The position numbers and the translations under genes were made by a program. A stretch of 64,000 bases of DNA from Austropuccinia psidii. Lineage: Eukaryota; Basidiomycota; Pucciniomycetes; Pucciniales; Sphaerophragmiaceae. The stretch lies in the NCBI GenBank assembly GCA_023105745.1, contig JALGQZ010000001.1, positions 67,226,937-67,290,936 of the forward strand, in the 5' to 3' direction. Below are positions 1 through 12,098 of this stretch, piece after piece (position 1 is the first letter of the stretch; every line of letters begins with the position of its first letter). The notes under the pieces were generated by a model. That model was not told the DNA's origin. It saw only the letters and a program-made list of their open reading frames with translations, and did no database searches.

Positions 1-199
1 GTGAAGTCTTTGTTTCATCTGCATTTCAATTCATCCTCTAGCTCTCCTGGTGATTTTCTCAGGAGTTTTTAATTCCTCATCTGAGTGTTACTCAGGGATC
101 AAATGCTTTAATTCTTTTAGACTATTAGGGACACCACTCATAAGTATCTTTGTCCACTGAGTACTTTTGATTTCAAAATGACATTGTCTTTTTCCATAT

Positions 200-1805
200 C
201 CATGTATCATGAATTTACTTTTGAATAATTCTCCTCTTCCACCACAGCCAGTTGCTTCTGACATGGATTTCTTCAACCTCTGTGTTCCATATACTAGCAT
301 TTCCTTTGAATTCTGTATTAAGTCTAGCTGTTATCCAACAGTCTGGTATGCTTGGTACATCAATAAGAAGTCCATAAATATAATCAATGAGCTCCTTATG
401 ATTATATCCTCCTACACCAGAGAGTTCAGGCAAACTTGTGGCTTCTGGAAGTTGCTTCAGTGCTTCCTTCTCTGATAAAGTCATATTATAGCCATAAGGA
501 TATTGTGATGAGGATCTTTGGTTTGATGTCCTCTTGCTGGTATGAATTATGTATGTTAGCTGAAACATAGTCCTGTCTTTGTAGGGTTATGGTTTGGAAG
601 ACATTGAACAATGTTTTCATGTCTTAGACCATGTCTTCTGCTTTTTATTTGATATATCCTATTTCCTTTTTGAAGTGATTCTGCTCCTCTAAGACTTGAT
701 TAAGAATTCTGTTTGTATCCTCTGAGACTTTACTCAATTTGGTATAGTCCTCTTGGAGGGAATTTATTGTTTTGGTTTTTAAGGTGTTGAACTCCTGTAG
801 CCATGATATGCAATTATTCTGTTTTCCAAAATGCTTTTAAGTTTTCTCTTAAAAGTGGAACATTTGTAACCACAGTCCATTTCTTTTTATATTACTGTCA
901 GGTGTCCCAACACTATGTTCATTCTGAGGGGGATATCATTTCTAATAGTGGGGCTACTAATTCTATCAAGAGTATTTACAGCTATCTCTGGCCCTTATGT
1001 AATTTCACTAAGTTCAACAACTTCAGGATAATTGGGTCTGAATATTTCTGCTTCTGGTTGAAAGAAGTATTGTTCTTGCCTTTGATCCTTGTTGTCTCCT
1101 GGAAACTACCTGGGATTGTGAAAAATGGTTACTCTTTGGTACTGATTTGTTGGATTATTAGTGGTGTGGAGCCACTGGGGTGTTGAGTTGGATTAAAACT
1201 CCTTGTGAGAATGAAGGAATCAGAGTATTCTCTTTCTGGTTCAATTTTTCTTCTATGGCTTGGAAAGTGGCTTTATTCTCCCTTATCCTGGCTTCCCTTT
1301 CTTCAAGGAGTCTGAACTGCCTATTGGAATTCAAATATTTGGTGATTTCTATAAGGTCTTTGAAGGGTATCTCTCTGAGATATATTTTCTGAAAGATTTC
1401 TCTAATTTCTTTCCAGTGTGATGCTAGGTTGAACCTCTCTTTTACATGCTCCATTCACACTGTAATTTGGGAGGTTATTGGAGGTGAAGAGCTTGATCCA
1501 TATCCTTCCAGTCCTCTGGTTTGAGGTTAATTGCAGAATTAAAATGATTTTCCTGAGTTTTCTGCCATCCACCATAGCTTACAGACCCTGATCCTCTGGC
1601 TCTGAACAGGATTTGTCTTTCCTATGGCTAGTTCCCAGGGACTCCAAGGTCTATGGGATGTACAGGTGAGATGATATAAGCATGGGGCAACCGTCAAAGA
1701 ATTTCGGTTCTTAGGGTATTTACCTTTTACTGTACTTCTTATAGACTTGTGTTCTACTGCCTTTAGAAGTTGAAATAGGGTTAATAATGGTTTCCATCCC
1801 TTCAC
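200..1805 (-). pseudogene. Broken gag of a Ty3/gypsy family distinct from the element at 24-34 kb
   Basis: Two minus-strand open segments belong to one decayed gag. Segment 215-568 carries LPELSGVGGYNH, WITARLNTEFKG and WLWWKRRIIQK in the same order as HFSGEGEYDH, VTARFNTLFTR and WTWWKTQIINK in the gag at 27740-28723, so it is the capsid-like core. Segment 1158-1454 is upstream of it, charged and helical (LLEEREARIREN), as expected for the N-terminal part of these long rust gag proteins. Between them the frame is broken by stops and shifts, and the open stretch 1539-1805 may be further leader sequence. The capsid core continues off the window at its C-terminal side. No protease or pol is visible. 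Family assignment rests on motif comparison with the better preserved element in this window. Confidence 0.6.
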
Positions 1806-1839
1806 AAGCTTTCAAAGTTGATTCACCTTGGATTAAAGC

Positions 1840-2660
1840 ATAAATAAATGGTTTTATAGTCCTGGAAGTGGAATTGAGTTCCCATAAGGTCTTAACTGCA
1901 TTATTTTAGTCTCAAGTGAAAATAACTTTCTGGAAGGAATTTTGTGAGTCCTTTGGGAATTTAAAATATTCCTCAGGGCTCACATGAAGTATTTTGAATT
2001 TTGATGTTCATATGTGTGAATTCATTACATAAATGAACTAGAATCTACATATGAGAACTTGAGAATCACAGTTTTGTATTGTAATTTTTCAATAAAATTA
2101 CATATGTGAAGCTTCAAGTATATTACATGATGAGGAATTCAAAAAACAAAGTTGGATAAATCAAATTTTCTGGGAAAACAAAATATCATCTCCAAGAGTT
2201 CCAGACTCCCTCATTTTTTTCCCAGATGTGTGGTATGTCAAACACCATGAAAAATTTAATTAACTTTGGCCTGGGATTTAATCACAGGTTCTGTGACTCA
2301 ATTGAGAATGAGGTGTTTACACCAATAAGGGAAGTTTTAACTTCTCCCAAGAGGGAAAGACAGAACTTAATTGGAACAAATCCCACCAAACAGCTTTTAA
2401 CTTCTTTTCAAGCTTTCAAAAACATTATGAAATGTTTTGGAAGCTTTTAATCAAGTATTACTATAGTAATGACTGGTTTTTGGGACCAAAATGGCTAACA
2501 CCAGCCATTTTCTTTCTAAACTAATGATCAATTATCCCAACATTATATTTTATGAAGCCAATATGTTTCTCATAGCTTTTGTAGGGAAATGTACTGTTCA
2601 AGGAAGAAAAATGGTTCCCATAAAAGAGTGTATTCTTTGACCCTGTCACAGGGGCTCTTG
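1840..2660 (+). repeat. Diverged LTR relative, plus orientation
   Basis: From about 2010 to 2640 the order of short identical blocks matches the Ty3 LTR at 24640-25290: ATTACATAA, TACATATGAG, ATTACATATGT, TACATGATGAGGAATT, TTTGGCCTG, then TCTGTGA..TCAATTGA. It is clearly the same LTR lineage but far more diverged than the two LTRs at 24 and 32 kb. No TG/CA ends or target duplication could be fixed. It lies on the opposite strand to the neighbouring gag fragment, so it is not that element's own 5' LTR. Confidence 0.55.
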
Positions 2661-4095
2661 GGAATAACAAGAGTAACCTGGCACTGAGAAATCAAGGAGC
2701 TCACTTGGAAGACTCCAAAGAATTGAACAAATATAATTTAAGATGAATTTATCTAATAATATATGCAAGTAAAAAATTTAATGAAACAACAGAGAAGAAG
2801 TCAAATGGCCAAAGAGCCAACCCAGTAAGTCCTTAATTTCTGTTTCAACCTTCCAGAAAGAATAATGGAATTAGTGAATAATATAACCACCAATATCCAC
2901 TGAAAGGAAAATAAATAAAAGCTTCTAAATTAATTACTTGATAATATCATTATTCACTCAACAAATGGCAGAAAATAAAGATAAGATAAAATAGTAATAT
3001 AAACCTCCCAGGGTTGAAAAGAGGCTAGTATATATAAAGCATTGTGATACTGAGTCCTTCAGGATGAAAACTGATCTTTATGAAACCTTTAGGATGTGTT
3101 GAATAATTTGGGAAATACAGCTTGACATAATTTGAAAATGAACTGGGTTGGATAATCTTCCCAGTGACTGAAATTGAAATACAGGCCTCCATGAAAGGAG
3201 ACTGTATTGAGTGAGTTTAGTTGACAAGGTGGATTGAGAAAACATTGAAATTTTAAACGCTTATCTGAACTAACTCTTGAATCAATCCTTGAAAATTAAC
3301 TTACAGTATCTCTTTTGAGGAATACTGTACAATTGAAAATATCTCATGACTGCTTGATTGTGGGATTGGTATTTGAGAAGAACACTCTTGATTGAGCCTT
3401 AATGAATCCTCTGAATAATGTGCTTCCTTTATGGCATTATTGAATGATGGAATGGTAAAATGGAATCTTGATATTTTCACTGTTGAATTGCTGGTGCAAA
3501 AAGATTGATAATGGTGTATAACAGCTTTTATAGCACTTTTGGTTATTGAAGGGAAAAAGGTGCCAAAGGTCTTTTAAAAGGATTACCAGGAGGAAATTCA
3601 GGGACAATTAGTTTTGGGTGGCTTCAGAGCTTACAGAAGTGTTTGTGAAATCTTTGGCATTTTGGCCAAAAACAAGGCTGTACAGGATTAAAACTGTATT
3701 TTGCGCAAAGTGCACAAAAATACACAAAATGTGCAAATATACCAATTAAGCTCCAAATGGCCTAATATGACCATTTGGGAATATTTCACAAGCTTCATGG
3801 GAGAGGGAATAATTTGCCAAACTGTATTAATTTAAAGCTTAAAAAGAATAATACAGCCTTCTGGGCTGTATTTTCCCTTTTTACTGGGAAATGCACAAAA
3901 GTACCCCAAGGCAGAAAATGTACAAGAATGGCCTGAAGATGGTGAAGGGGCCAGGCTGACTGCAGATTATGAAATGGCCATAAAGGTCCAAGAAGGTGAA
4001 AGTGGCCACTTTGGCCAGAAAATGATGGATATGGCATTGACATGCCCTTAAATGGTCCAAGAGGGTGATTTTCCATGGTTGTGACAGTACCCCCA
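2661..4095 (-). repeat. Unassigned decayed repeat; possible 3' LTR start near 4090
   Basis: No gene is supported. Read on the minus strand, 4076-4095 gives a purine run (AGGTGGGGG) followed by TACTGTCACA, which resembles a polypurine tract next to an LTR start. Downstream on that strand the sequence 3795-4075 is richer in G+C than its surroundings, as LTRs of these elements often are. The open frames over 3795-4096 show no recognisable domain. No partner LTR or target duplication was found, so this is a weak call. Confidence 0.25.
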
Positions 4096-4099
4096 CCTT

Positions 4100-6927
4100 A
4101 AATAGTGAGCTCCTGAGAAGAAATACAAGGTAGATCCTGTTGAGGATAATGGGAAAGAGTTTTAGAAAGAAATTTGAAGAGGAGTAATTGAGAGAAAAGT
4201 TGAAACTGATATTAAGAATTTGGCATATGATGTGGGACTTGCTTAATCTTCTTTTGACATTGGCTTCATGATTTATGATAAAATTTTGAATTATTGATAA
4301 GTTTTCTGTATAATGAAAGAAATTATGAAAGATAAAATAAAATGGAAATCAAAATAAAAGAAATTGAAGAATGAAAATCAAAAACAAAAATGAAAATGAA
4401 AAATGCAAATGATTATTGAGGGGGATTGAATCTTCATCATGGACTTGATAGTGGAATGGAATTGGCCAAGGAGCCTGAAAAGAAATATTTAATTCCAGGT
4501 TCTCACATAGTGGCCAAGGTGATTTTTTGAAATATTGTAGACCCCTCAGGGAAGTGCACACCAGGAGAGGAACTTACGTTTGGTGGTTACCACTCCTTCC
4601 AGTTCCATAAAAAATGAAATAATTTGATGAATTAATGTGATTTAGGTAAAGACTGGGACAATTGAAAAAATAATAATGGTCCATTTTCTCAAGTGCAAAT
4701 GGCTATAACCATGAAGTTGAATTTTCATCATGTGCTCAATTCATAAATAAATCTTCAAGGTGGAATCATAAGCAATATTAAGCCTAATAAAGGAAATATC
4801 ACAATACATAAGCTTCAATAAGTATTTGATTCTCTTATTGATGTAGTTATGTAGAATATTTATGTTGGAAGAAAAATTTCCTTTTCCAGATTCTTTTATT
4901 GAATTTCCGATACATAGTATCATTATATATCAACATTATTTTTGCTTGGATAAACACTTCTTCGAATATACTCCATTTGTAGCTATTACCTTAAATCCAG
5001 ATCAGCCATATATTCAATGATTATTATTCAATGTACATAAGAAATAGGAGCCCCCAGATATAATCCCAATAATATATCATTAAAACCTCAAGTTAATTAT
5101 TGATTTTGTATAAGAATATAAAATATTTGGAATGGTTATTTCTAAAACAAAGATACTGGATTTCAAAAAATGGAACTACCTAATACTCATATCCCAATAA
5201 TTTTGGATTAAAGTTATTGATCAAGCTAACCTCAGAACTCGTATTTAATTTCAAGAACTGGAATACCTGACTCAAGCTAACAAGAAATTATTTTTGAAAT
5301 ATTTGAAATAAACATCATTAATGGTACATATGGCTGTTTAGACGAAAATGAAAAATCTATTATAAATTGAATATTCTCCAAAAAAAATCCAAAACATTCT
5401 GTTAAGAGCCAAATTTATGAAAAAATCAATACTCAACTTATCAAATAATGTACATGGCTTTATAATCAAAAAACCTAAATTAAATAAATTTATAGCTCAT
5501 GATTAGTACCTCATAATCCGTCTATTTATTGAGCATAACTCAAATACCAATTTCGAAGTCTTTATTGGGATCAGAAAAGTCAATAATGTCTATAGGAGTA
5601 CTTAAAAATTTAATTAAACAGTTTTTATTAAATTTGATAAGCCAAATTATCGAATCAGTTACTTTAGGAATGGAATATGGGTTACAGAACCTGAAGCCTT
5701 TGCATACTAATGTATCCCTCTGTGGTCGGTCTTGATTTTTACTTTTCAGATCATCAAAGAATACCCTTTCATGAAGCGATTATTTGGTTAATCTTTTGAA
5801 AAGGGGAGATCAGAATAATGTAGCTCTTAGAGAAAATTTTTTTTTATAAAACAGATACAAAATAAAGGAAGTAGAACTATCATTTTTTCTGAAATATCAT
5901 ACATGGATTGATAAGTAAGAAAAATTTATACAAATAATATTTAGGGAAGTAATAGGTAAAATTCATAAAGCTTAAGTTTCTGTCCCAGAAAAGAGGAATT
6001 GTCATATTCTTCGTTTTAATAATATCTGGTGAGACTTCATTAGACCACTCAAGAACCTTTAATGGATTAAAATATGAATAATTAATAGTAATCTATCGAT
6101 TTTTAATTGAAATGTTTCAAATTTGTCCCTATACACAAAATAAACTTTGAGATTATATATTAACTGGAGCACGAGATAAACTTAGAGGACTGTTAGGAGA
6201 TTTATTCTTAATGTTTCAACCTGTAAATGCAAGGGCTTTACAATAAAAATTTAACTTCTATATTATTAAAGCTTTAATTTTGATTTAAAGTTAAAATATG
6301 AAATCACAATTAAATAAAGTTATAGCTAATATAAATCCCATTATTCTTCAATAGTGGAATTCCATATACAGTATTATTCCTTGATTACCAAAATATATTA
6401 ATTTTTCAGATGGGGAAATTGGAGGTCCCTTAAATTTTATATTTTCCTTAAGAAAAAACTACATAAAATCCAAAAAGTAGATTTAGAATCTTAATTCTTT
6501 CAATGAAAAACAAAACTGGCCTTCTGTAAAATCATTAATAGTTTCAAAAATAAATCTTTAGTTTTTTTTGCTATATATTTCAAAGGAAAAGGAGGGAAAA
6601 ATATTCATATTGAGGATTATTTACTAGGTTCAGAGACTCACTGTGAATCTTATTGGATATTCAATCATTCTTTTACCCAGCCTTAATATAAGGTTTTTAA
6701 GGCTTATATCCATCATTTCAAATTTCTCTAGGAATAGCTTCAATTAATTTTGTATGTGGTAGAACTGAAAATTCATCTTTTTTAATTCCAGAAACTCCAA
6801 ATTCAATTTAAAGTCATCAAAAATCTGGAATTATTAAAATATTAATATTCTTATTACTGACCAAATACATTATTTAGTTTGAATCATAATTTTAGCACTG
6901 ACTACCAATGGGAATTTGTGGAAGAAT
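4100..6927. other. AT-rich stretch without a supported gene
   Basis: Open frames are short, AT-driven and lack motifs. Blocks such as 5690-5830 read like a decayed reverse-transcribing element (a YFSDHQ string on the plus strand), but nothing is long enough to assign. Confidence 0.5.
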
Positions 6928-7046
6928 TTCTTAAATTAATAATCTATTCAGATAGGAAATTTTGCTTAAAGTGTATGTTACTAGGTGGTGATTTTAATGA
7001 AACATTTCCTATGGTTAGAAATTGTATAAGATTTTATGAAGCTTAA
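6928..7046 (+). pseudogene. Possible LINE endonuclease scrap
   Basis: A short plus-strand frame carries LLGGDFNET (6978-7004). GGDFN is the signature of the central motif of APE-type endonucleases in non-LTR retrotransposons. The frame stops at 7046, and flanking frames are full of stops. Harbinger copy 1 inserted about 500 bp downstream, so 7050-7544 and 13737-13939 may be the two halves of the same decayed host element. This rests on one motif only. Confidence 0.25.
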
Positions 7047-7544
7047 ATATTTGGAAATGAAGTTATGACTAGAAAATTATTGATAATTTTCAATACTAAG
7101 CTTTAATATTATAGCATATTATTATGCTCTTTATTGTAAATCTCCATTCCATATTGAAAATTTCTCAACTCAAAAATATGATTTAAATACTCTGCCTAAA
7201 TAGGATTTTTCTTTGATATTTTCAAAGAGAAATCCTTTGAAATAAGTCATGTGGAATAAACTTGCAATAATAAGCCCAATATTTGGTGAAGAGAATTTTC
7301 CTATCAAAAAGCAAAGATTTTAAGCAAGATTCAAATCAGTAGGAAGAATAAACAAGGAGATAGTGAAAAATTCTCTGAAAATTTTCTCAAATATCCTATC
7401 CTTTACCCACTTGATTTATATCAAAGTAGTTCATCAAACAGATTTCTTTTATGAGCTTACTCTTCCAGGATTAACAGAGCTTTTTTTGGACCAAATATTT
7501 CTACATAAGGAATTTTCATATTTTTGGGAAAATTAAAGATATTA

Positions 7545-7610
7545 GGGGGCATCAAAGCTACCAAATCCCACCTTAAAATAATGAGGGATTTGGTACCCAA
7601 ATCCCAACAC
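7545..7610 (+). repeat. Left terminal inverted repeat and subterminal motifs, Harbinger copy 1
   Basis: The terminal repeat GGGGGCATCAAAGCTACC is followed by repeated CCAAATCCC / GGGATTTGG motifs in both orientations. The same 9-mer recurs near the right end. Such subterminal repeats are usual transposase or Myb-protein binding sites in PIF/Harbinger elements; that role here is inferred. Confidence 0.75.
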
Positions 7611-7860
7611 TAAATACTGGGTTTTTTATGTGTAAATCACATTTCATTTTAACTGAGTCCCCTTGTATTTTGACCAAATCCCATGCATCTGGGATTTCAG
7701 TTTGAAACCTAACCCAAATGAGTATTCACAATTAATAACTGTAAAACATATTCTTCTACACTCCATTTTGGACAATCTGACCAAACAGCTTACAGTCCAT
7801 TTATACTTCTTCATCCATATAATAATTCCTTGTTCCAAACCAAGACAAATCAAGCCAGAT

Positions 7861-9058
7861 ATGAAGATCACCTCTGGCCTGCCATATCCATCAGTTCACT
7901 TAATATGGACAGATTATTTAACCATAATTAATTGGCTTTCAGTCAAATCCAATTTCAAGTCATGTTTTGGTACTAGTGGTTCAACATCTATTGGAAGACC
8001 TCCTTCATCAAAGCAGCATGTATTTTAGCTTATGGCCATTGAGGTCAACAAAAAATCACAAAATTGCCTAAACCTTAGCTCAAGTAGCATCCAAGACTGA
8101 TGGTAAACATATAAAAAGAAGTATATGGCAGCAAAATAAAATAAAATTTAACTGGGGCTAGAATAATGGAAGAAGATGATATTAAAGGAATCAAATCAAT
8201 GAGCTAAAAGCTTGAAAGTATGTGTCCTTGCTATGCTGAAATGGATGTGCTCTTTGGCCACAAGCCCAATGTCACTCCCATTGCAAGCTATGATTTGCAA
8301 GATTAAGACAGCTTCAATGGTGATGATGATGATGATGTTTTGCTTTATAAGGTAAGATTTTGTCTATTCCTTTTTTTACCCAAAATAATTGAATTTCATT
8401 TTCTTTTTAAAGGAGGATAATGGTTTGGAATCACCTCTCAATCTGGATCCTTTTATTAATAATGATAATGGCTTGGTCCAAGTGGAAAACCTTCAAGATG
8501 AATCAGTAAGTACATTTAAGACTGACATTTATGAAATCCAATATTGATTATTTCTCCTTTGACCAGCAAATTAAACCCATAACACATTCAACACAAAAGC
8601 GTAATAAAGCATTGACGCCCAACTTGAATGACAAGAGTGGTTCTAGGAAAAGGCCAATGGATATGTTTGCACCAAAATATGAAAATTTGCTTGAATCATG
8701 GCAAAAGAGTATGTTTTGGATTTATGTTTACTCTGATCAATCCTACTGACAAAATGCATGATTTTCAGCCCATGAAACCAGTTAAAATGCTTGTTTGGAG
8801 TGGGACAGGGAGAGGTGGAATGAAGAGAAAGTGAGCAACATGAAAAAGCAATGGTTTGAAGAGTTCAAGTTGCAAAAGAAAATGGTTTTTGAGGAGAAGC
8901 AACAAACAAAGAATTATGAATTTGAAAAATAAAAGTGGAATCATGAATTGGAATTTAAGGAAAAGCAATTCCAGATGGATCTCACTATAGCAGCATTGTC
9001 ATCAAGCAGTCCAATTGGAGAGCTGGAAAGCATTCTGAAATTAATCAATGAAAAATAA
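7861..9058 (+). pseudogene. Harbinger Myb/SANT-like DNA-binding protein, copy 1
   Basis: PIF/Harbinger elements encode a second protein with a Myb/SANT-like domain that binds the ends and aids transposase entry to the nucleus. This reading frame starts at ATG 7861 (MKITSGLP) and carries INWLSVKSNF, IGRPPSSKQ and SSSSIQD, then ITEEDIKGI, MCPCYAEMDVLFGH and an Asp run. Introns with GT-AG ends fit at 8352-8412, 8506-8566 and 8709-8768. The last exon is a charged helical tail ending at TAA 9056-9058 (ELESILKLINEK). A TGA at 8098-8100 interrupts between IQD and WxTYKK, where the family has Arg. Copy 2 has the same TGA, which fits CGA to TGA. A second stop follows in WxTYKK (TGG-TAA). Function is inferred from position and composition. 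Confidence 0.65.
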
Positions 9059-9786
9059 CTTTGTAGGTATATATCATGTGATCATTTTATATGTGGTGAT
9101 TTGTTAAATAAAACTGATGTTTATGCGTAATTATTGATCTTATGTCATGAAATCTAAGTGCAATTTATTACAAAATTGAAAATTTGATGTTTATTCCTAA
9201 TTGGGGCACCAACTTGCAATTTATCTTATGTTGTGAAATTTAATTGCAATTTATTACAAAATTTATAATTTGGGCAAGTTTTGCATCAAGATTTTATGCC
9301 AAGTCTGTTCCAGTTGAAATTGAAGTCTCCCTCCATATTTCTTTTCTTTTGGATTTTTTTCCAAATACAAGTTGATGACCACTTTTTTCCTTTTTTTGAA
9401 ATGGTATTTTATGTCATTTTATTGTTTTTGACATTTTCTTGTTTTTCTATATGTTTCTTATTTTTTATTTTGAATTTTTTCAACTTTTAATTTTTTGTAT
9501 TTTTGATTTTTTATTTTTTATTTTCACCCCTCACTCTTTTTTTTTTTTTAGATTATCCAAAAAAAACTCACTCTTATTTTGTAATTCAGGTAAGTAATTT
9601 TGTTTTTGTTTTTTTCACAACTCTCTTTTTTTTAAACTCATTATAATAATTTTTTTTTATAGTTAATTTTATTTTATTTTAAAGATTTCATCCACCTCCA
9701 ATATACCCCCACCCATCACCTTCCACCTCCAAAATCCCCCCACCCATCACCATCCACCTCCAAAAACCCCCCACCCCCCCAATCAC
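9059..9786. other. Internal spacer of Harbinger copy 1
   Basis: AT-rich 3' flank of the Myb-like gene followed by T-rich low complexity. From 9680 a CT-rich block holds about three imperfect copies of a unit containing CACCCATCACC and CCACCTCC. No gene is supported. Confidence 0.6.
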
Positions 9787-9954
9787 CCTGGAACCTCCCA
9801 AAAAGGCTCCTGGGAGGTTCCAGGGGTTAATCAGCTTAAAAGCCTCATAATTGATTCAGAATGGATTTGGGAGGCCTCCCGAATTGATTCCAAATCGATT
9901 AGGAAGCTTTTTTTATTTTTTGATGTTAATGGCCTCCAGAGGCCATTAACATCA
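9787..9954. repeat. Palindrome cluster in Harbinger copy 1
   Basis: Three dyads lie within 170 bp. CCTGGAACCTCCCA (9787-9800) pairs perfectly with 9811-9824 across a 10-nt loop. GGGAGGCCTCCC is a perfect 12-bp palindrome near 9870. TGATGTTAATGGCCTC (9921-9936) pairs perfectly with 9939-9954 across a 2-nt loop. The same order is present, partly degraded, at 35850-35975 in copy 2. The role is unknown: promoter or protein-binding site, or transcript hairpin, for the downstream gene. Confidence 0.8.
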
Positions 9955-10743
9955 TTCTTTTATTTTTTATTTTTTTGATTAATGCACTGATGTTGATTTG
10001 TTTTTTTTAAATCATAATCATACTTCTGATTATTTTATTTTACTTTTTGAATTGATGATTATTACTGATTTTTTTTTGGCTTCTTTTTTTTAAATCATCA
10101 TTCATTACTGACCTGTGTTTTTTTTGGTTTTTTTAAATCATAATCATAAATTACTGATGATTATTTTTTTTGATAATAATAATCTGCTGATGATTTTCTT
10201 TTATTAATAATAATACTCTGCTGATTATTTTCTTTTTAATAATGAATCTGATGATGATTCTTTTTTTTTCAATCATCATCATGAATCACTGATGTTTTTT
10301 TATTTTTTATATTTTTTTTTGAATCATAATGAATCACTGTTTTTTATTTTTATTTTCTTTAAATCATAATGATCTTTATGATTATTTTTTTTGTTTCTTT
10401 TTTAATCATCATCATTACTGACCTCCTTTTTTTTTCTTTTTTTTTTAATCACCAATGTTTTTTTTTATTTTAAATCATAATCATCTTGATGATTTTTTTT
10501 TCTTTTTTTTGATAATTATGATTACTGACCTCTTTTTTTTTTATTTAAATCATCATCATGAAACCCTGATGATCATTTTTTTTAAAAAATAATAATCATG
10601 ATTAATTTATGATTATTATTTTTTCTTTCTTTTTGATGATTATCATTACTGACCTATCATTATTTTTTTATTTTAATTTTTGCTTAAGCTTTTTATTTAT
10701 TTGTTAATATAGGGGTGGATTATTTATAAGGGTTTATTGTGCA
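9955..10743. repeat. Degenerate ATCAT/TGATGATT repeat array
   Basis: Roughly 60-bp degenerate units alternate AATCATCATCAT, a short ACTGACC or CTGATG core and T-runs. Copy 2 holds a shorter version at about 36000-36400. It lies directly upstream of the TET/JBP-like gene and may be its promoter region. No gene is present. Confidence 0.6.
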
Positions 10744-12086
10744 ATTTCATTCCATTTCAGCCCCCTTCCATCTTCTTTGAAATTCAAAAAAAAACCTCCT
10801 CCTCCATCTCACTCTTTGAATCATTCTGATAATGACATGGTTAGCACTAAACCATACTCAGAACATCATCAGAATGATTTGAATGATGTTGAAAGCACTA
10901 TTCCTCCTCTTGATGTCATGGTTAGGACTAAACCAAATATAGAACATGATGAGGATAATAATACCAAATCAAATCATAAAAGAAAACTCATAAAGACAAC
11001 ACATCCATGATTCAAAACAAATCATGTCTCACCTTGACCATTCAAACACAGAATATAAGAACTTTTCAACCATTTCAATTGACAATAAATCAGCCAATGC
11101 ATCATGGTTAAAGCTTCCATCACTCAACACTCTACCCCATCCTTATGTACTCATTGATAAAACCAAAAAGCCCTTTTTACCTGTCATCATATATGAAATA
11201 ACCCCTTTTTATAATTCTTCTGGCCACTCTCAACTGCTCCAAAACCTCATAATGACATTAATTTCCTTATCTCAAAATCAACAAGAAATTAAAATCAATA
11301 AAACCTGCTAGGTAAAATTATAAAAGAAATTGGGTTTTGTCCTGGTTAAGATTTGGGCAAATCTGCAGGTATGTGATCTTTGTTGCTTGTTATTTTAATA
11401 ATTAAGAATTAATTTCAAGATTCTTAGGTGTTTACTCCAGAAAACCTGATTTTACTCTTCATCAAATTGAATTGGATAACATGCAATGGGCCAAACTTCA
11501 ACAATATGACAAATTCATTTACTCAAGAATATCAAATTTTTCAAAAGTAGCTGCAAATGAAAATCAGTCATTAATGGAAGCAGCAAAATTACCAAACTTC
11601 AGTCAACTCAAATGTACTTCTGCAAATCAAAAGAAGGAATTCAAGTCTTTTAAAAATGACATTGTCACTCAAGATGTATTTTTCAATAAGCCACACCAAG
11701 ATTTGAACAATCCAAATGCCTGAAATTATGGTATATTTGCTTTTTTATCAAAAAAATATTTCCATCCCCTTCCAACTGTCTTCACCCCCTCTGGACATGG
11801 CTTGCACTTCCCCAAATTGAAAATGGAGATTGATTTTTCAAAAAAAACTGGCATCATAGAAATTCTTTGGAAGACATCAACAATTGTTCATAATACAACA
11901 AAACCTCCTCCAGAAATTATCAATCAGGACAAAATAACTCATTTTTGAGGTTCTTTTCAAATAAACCATAAATTATTTAATGTAGGTGACAAATTTTTGA
12001 AAATGGCACCCACCAAGATTAATTCAAAAGTCAATGGGTACTTTGAAAGAAATATGCAGGACCAAAAAGAACTAAAAAAAGATTAA
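10744..12086 (+). pseudogene. TET/JBP-like 2OG-Fe(II) oxygenase carried by Harbinger copy 1
   Basis: The N-terminal part (10744-11311) is low-similarity and charged (VMVRTKP repeats, KRKL basic patch, LPVIIYEITPF). After an intron near 11370-11425 comes GVYSRKP..LHQIELDN, then IVTQDVFFNKPHQDL, a YGIF box, HGLHFPKLKMEIDF, IIEILWKTSTIVHNTTKPPP and GSFQINHKLFN. This order matches fungal Tet-like 2OG-Fe(II) oxygenases: HxD iron ligands (H 11694-11696, D 11700-11702) and a distal His (11889-11891). The family oxidises methylated pyrimidines in characterised members. Copy 1 is broken: TGA replaces the Trp codon after DLNNPNA (copy 2 has TGG), and a further TGA lies before GSFQIN. At the ATG position of copy 2 this copy has ATT. 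The stop at 12084-12086 lies 12 bp from the convergent transposase. Confidence 0.6.
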
Positions 12087-12098
12087 TTGTATATGGTT

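Noticed and set aside
3795..4096. Two overlapping minus-strand frames
   Set aside because: No recognisable domain; they fall in a probable LTR-like repeat.
10744..11311. N-terminal half of the oxygenase gene as a separate gene
   Set aside because: Same order and splice link to the catalytic half in both Harbinger copies; treated as one gene.
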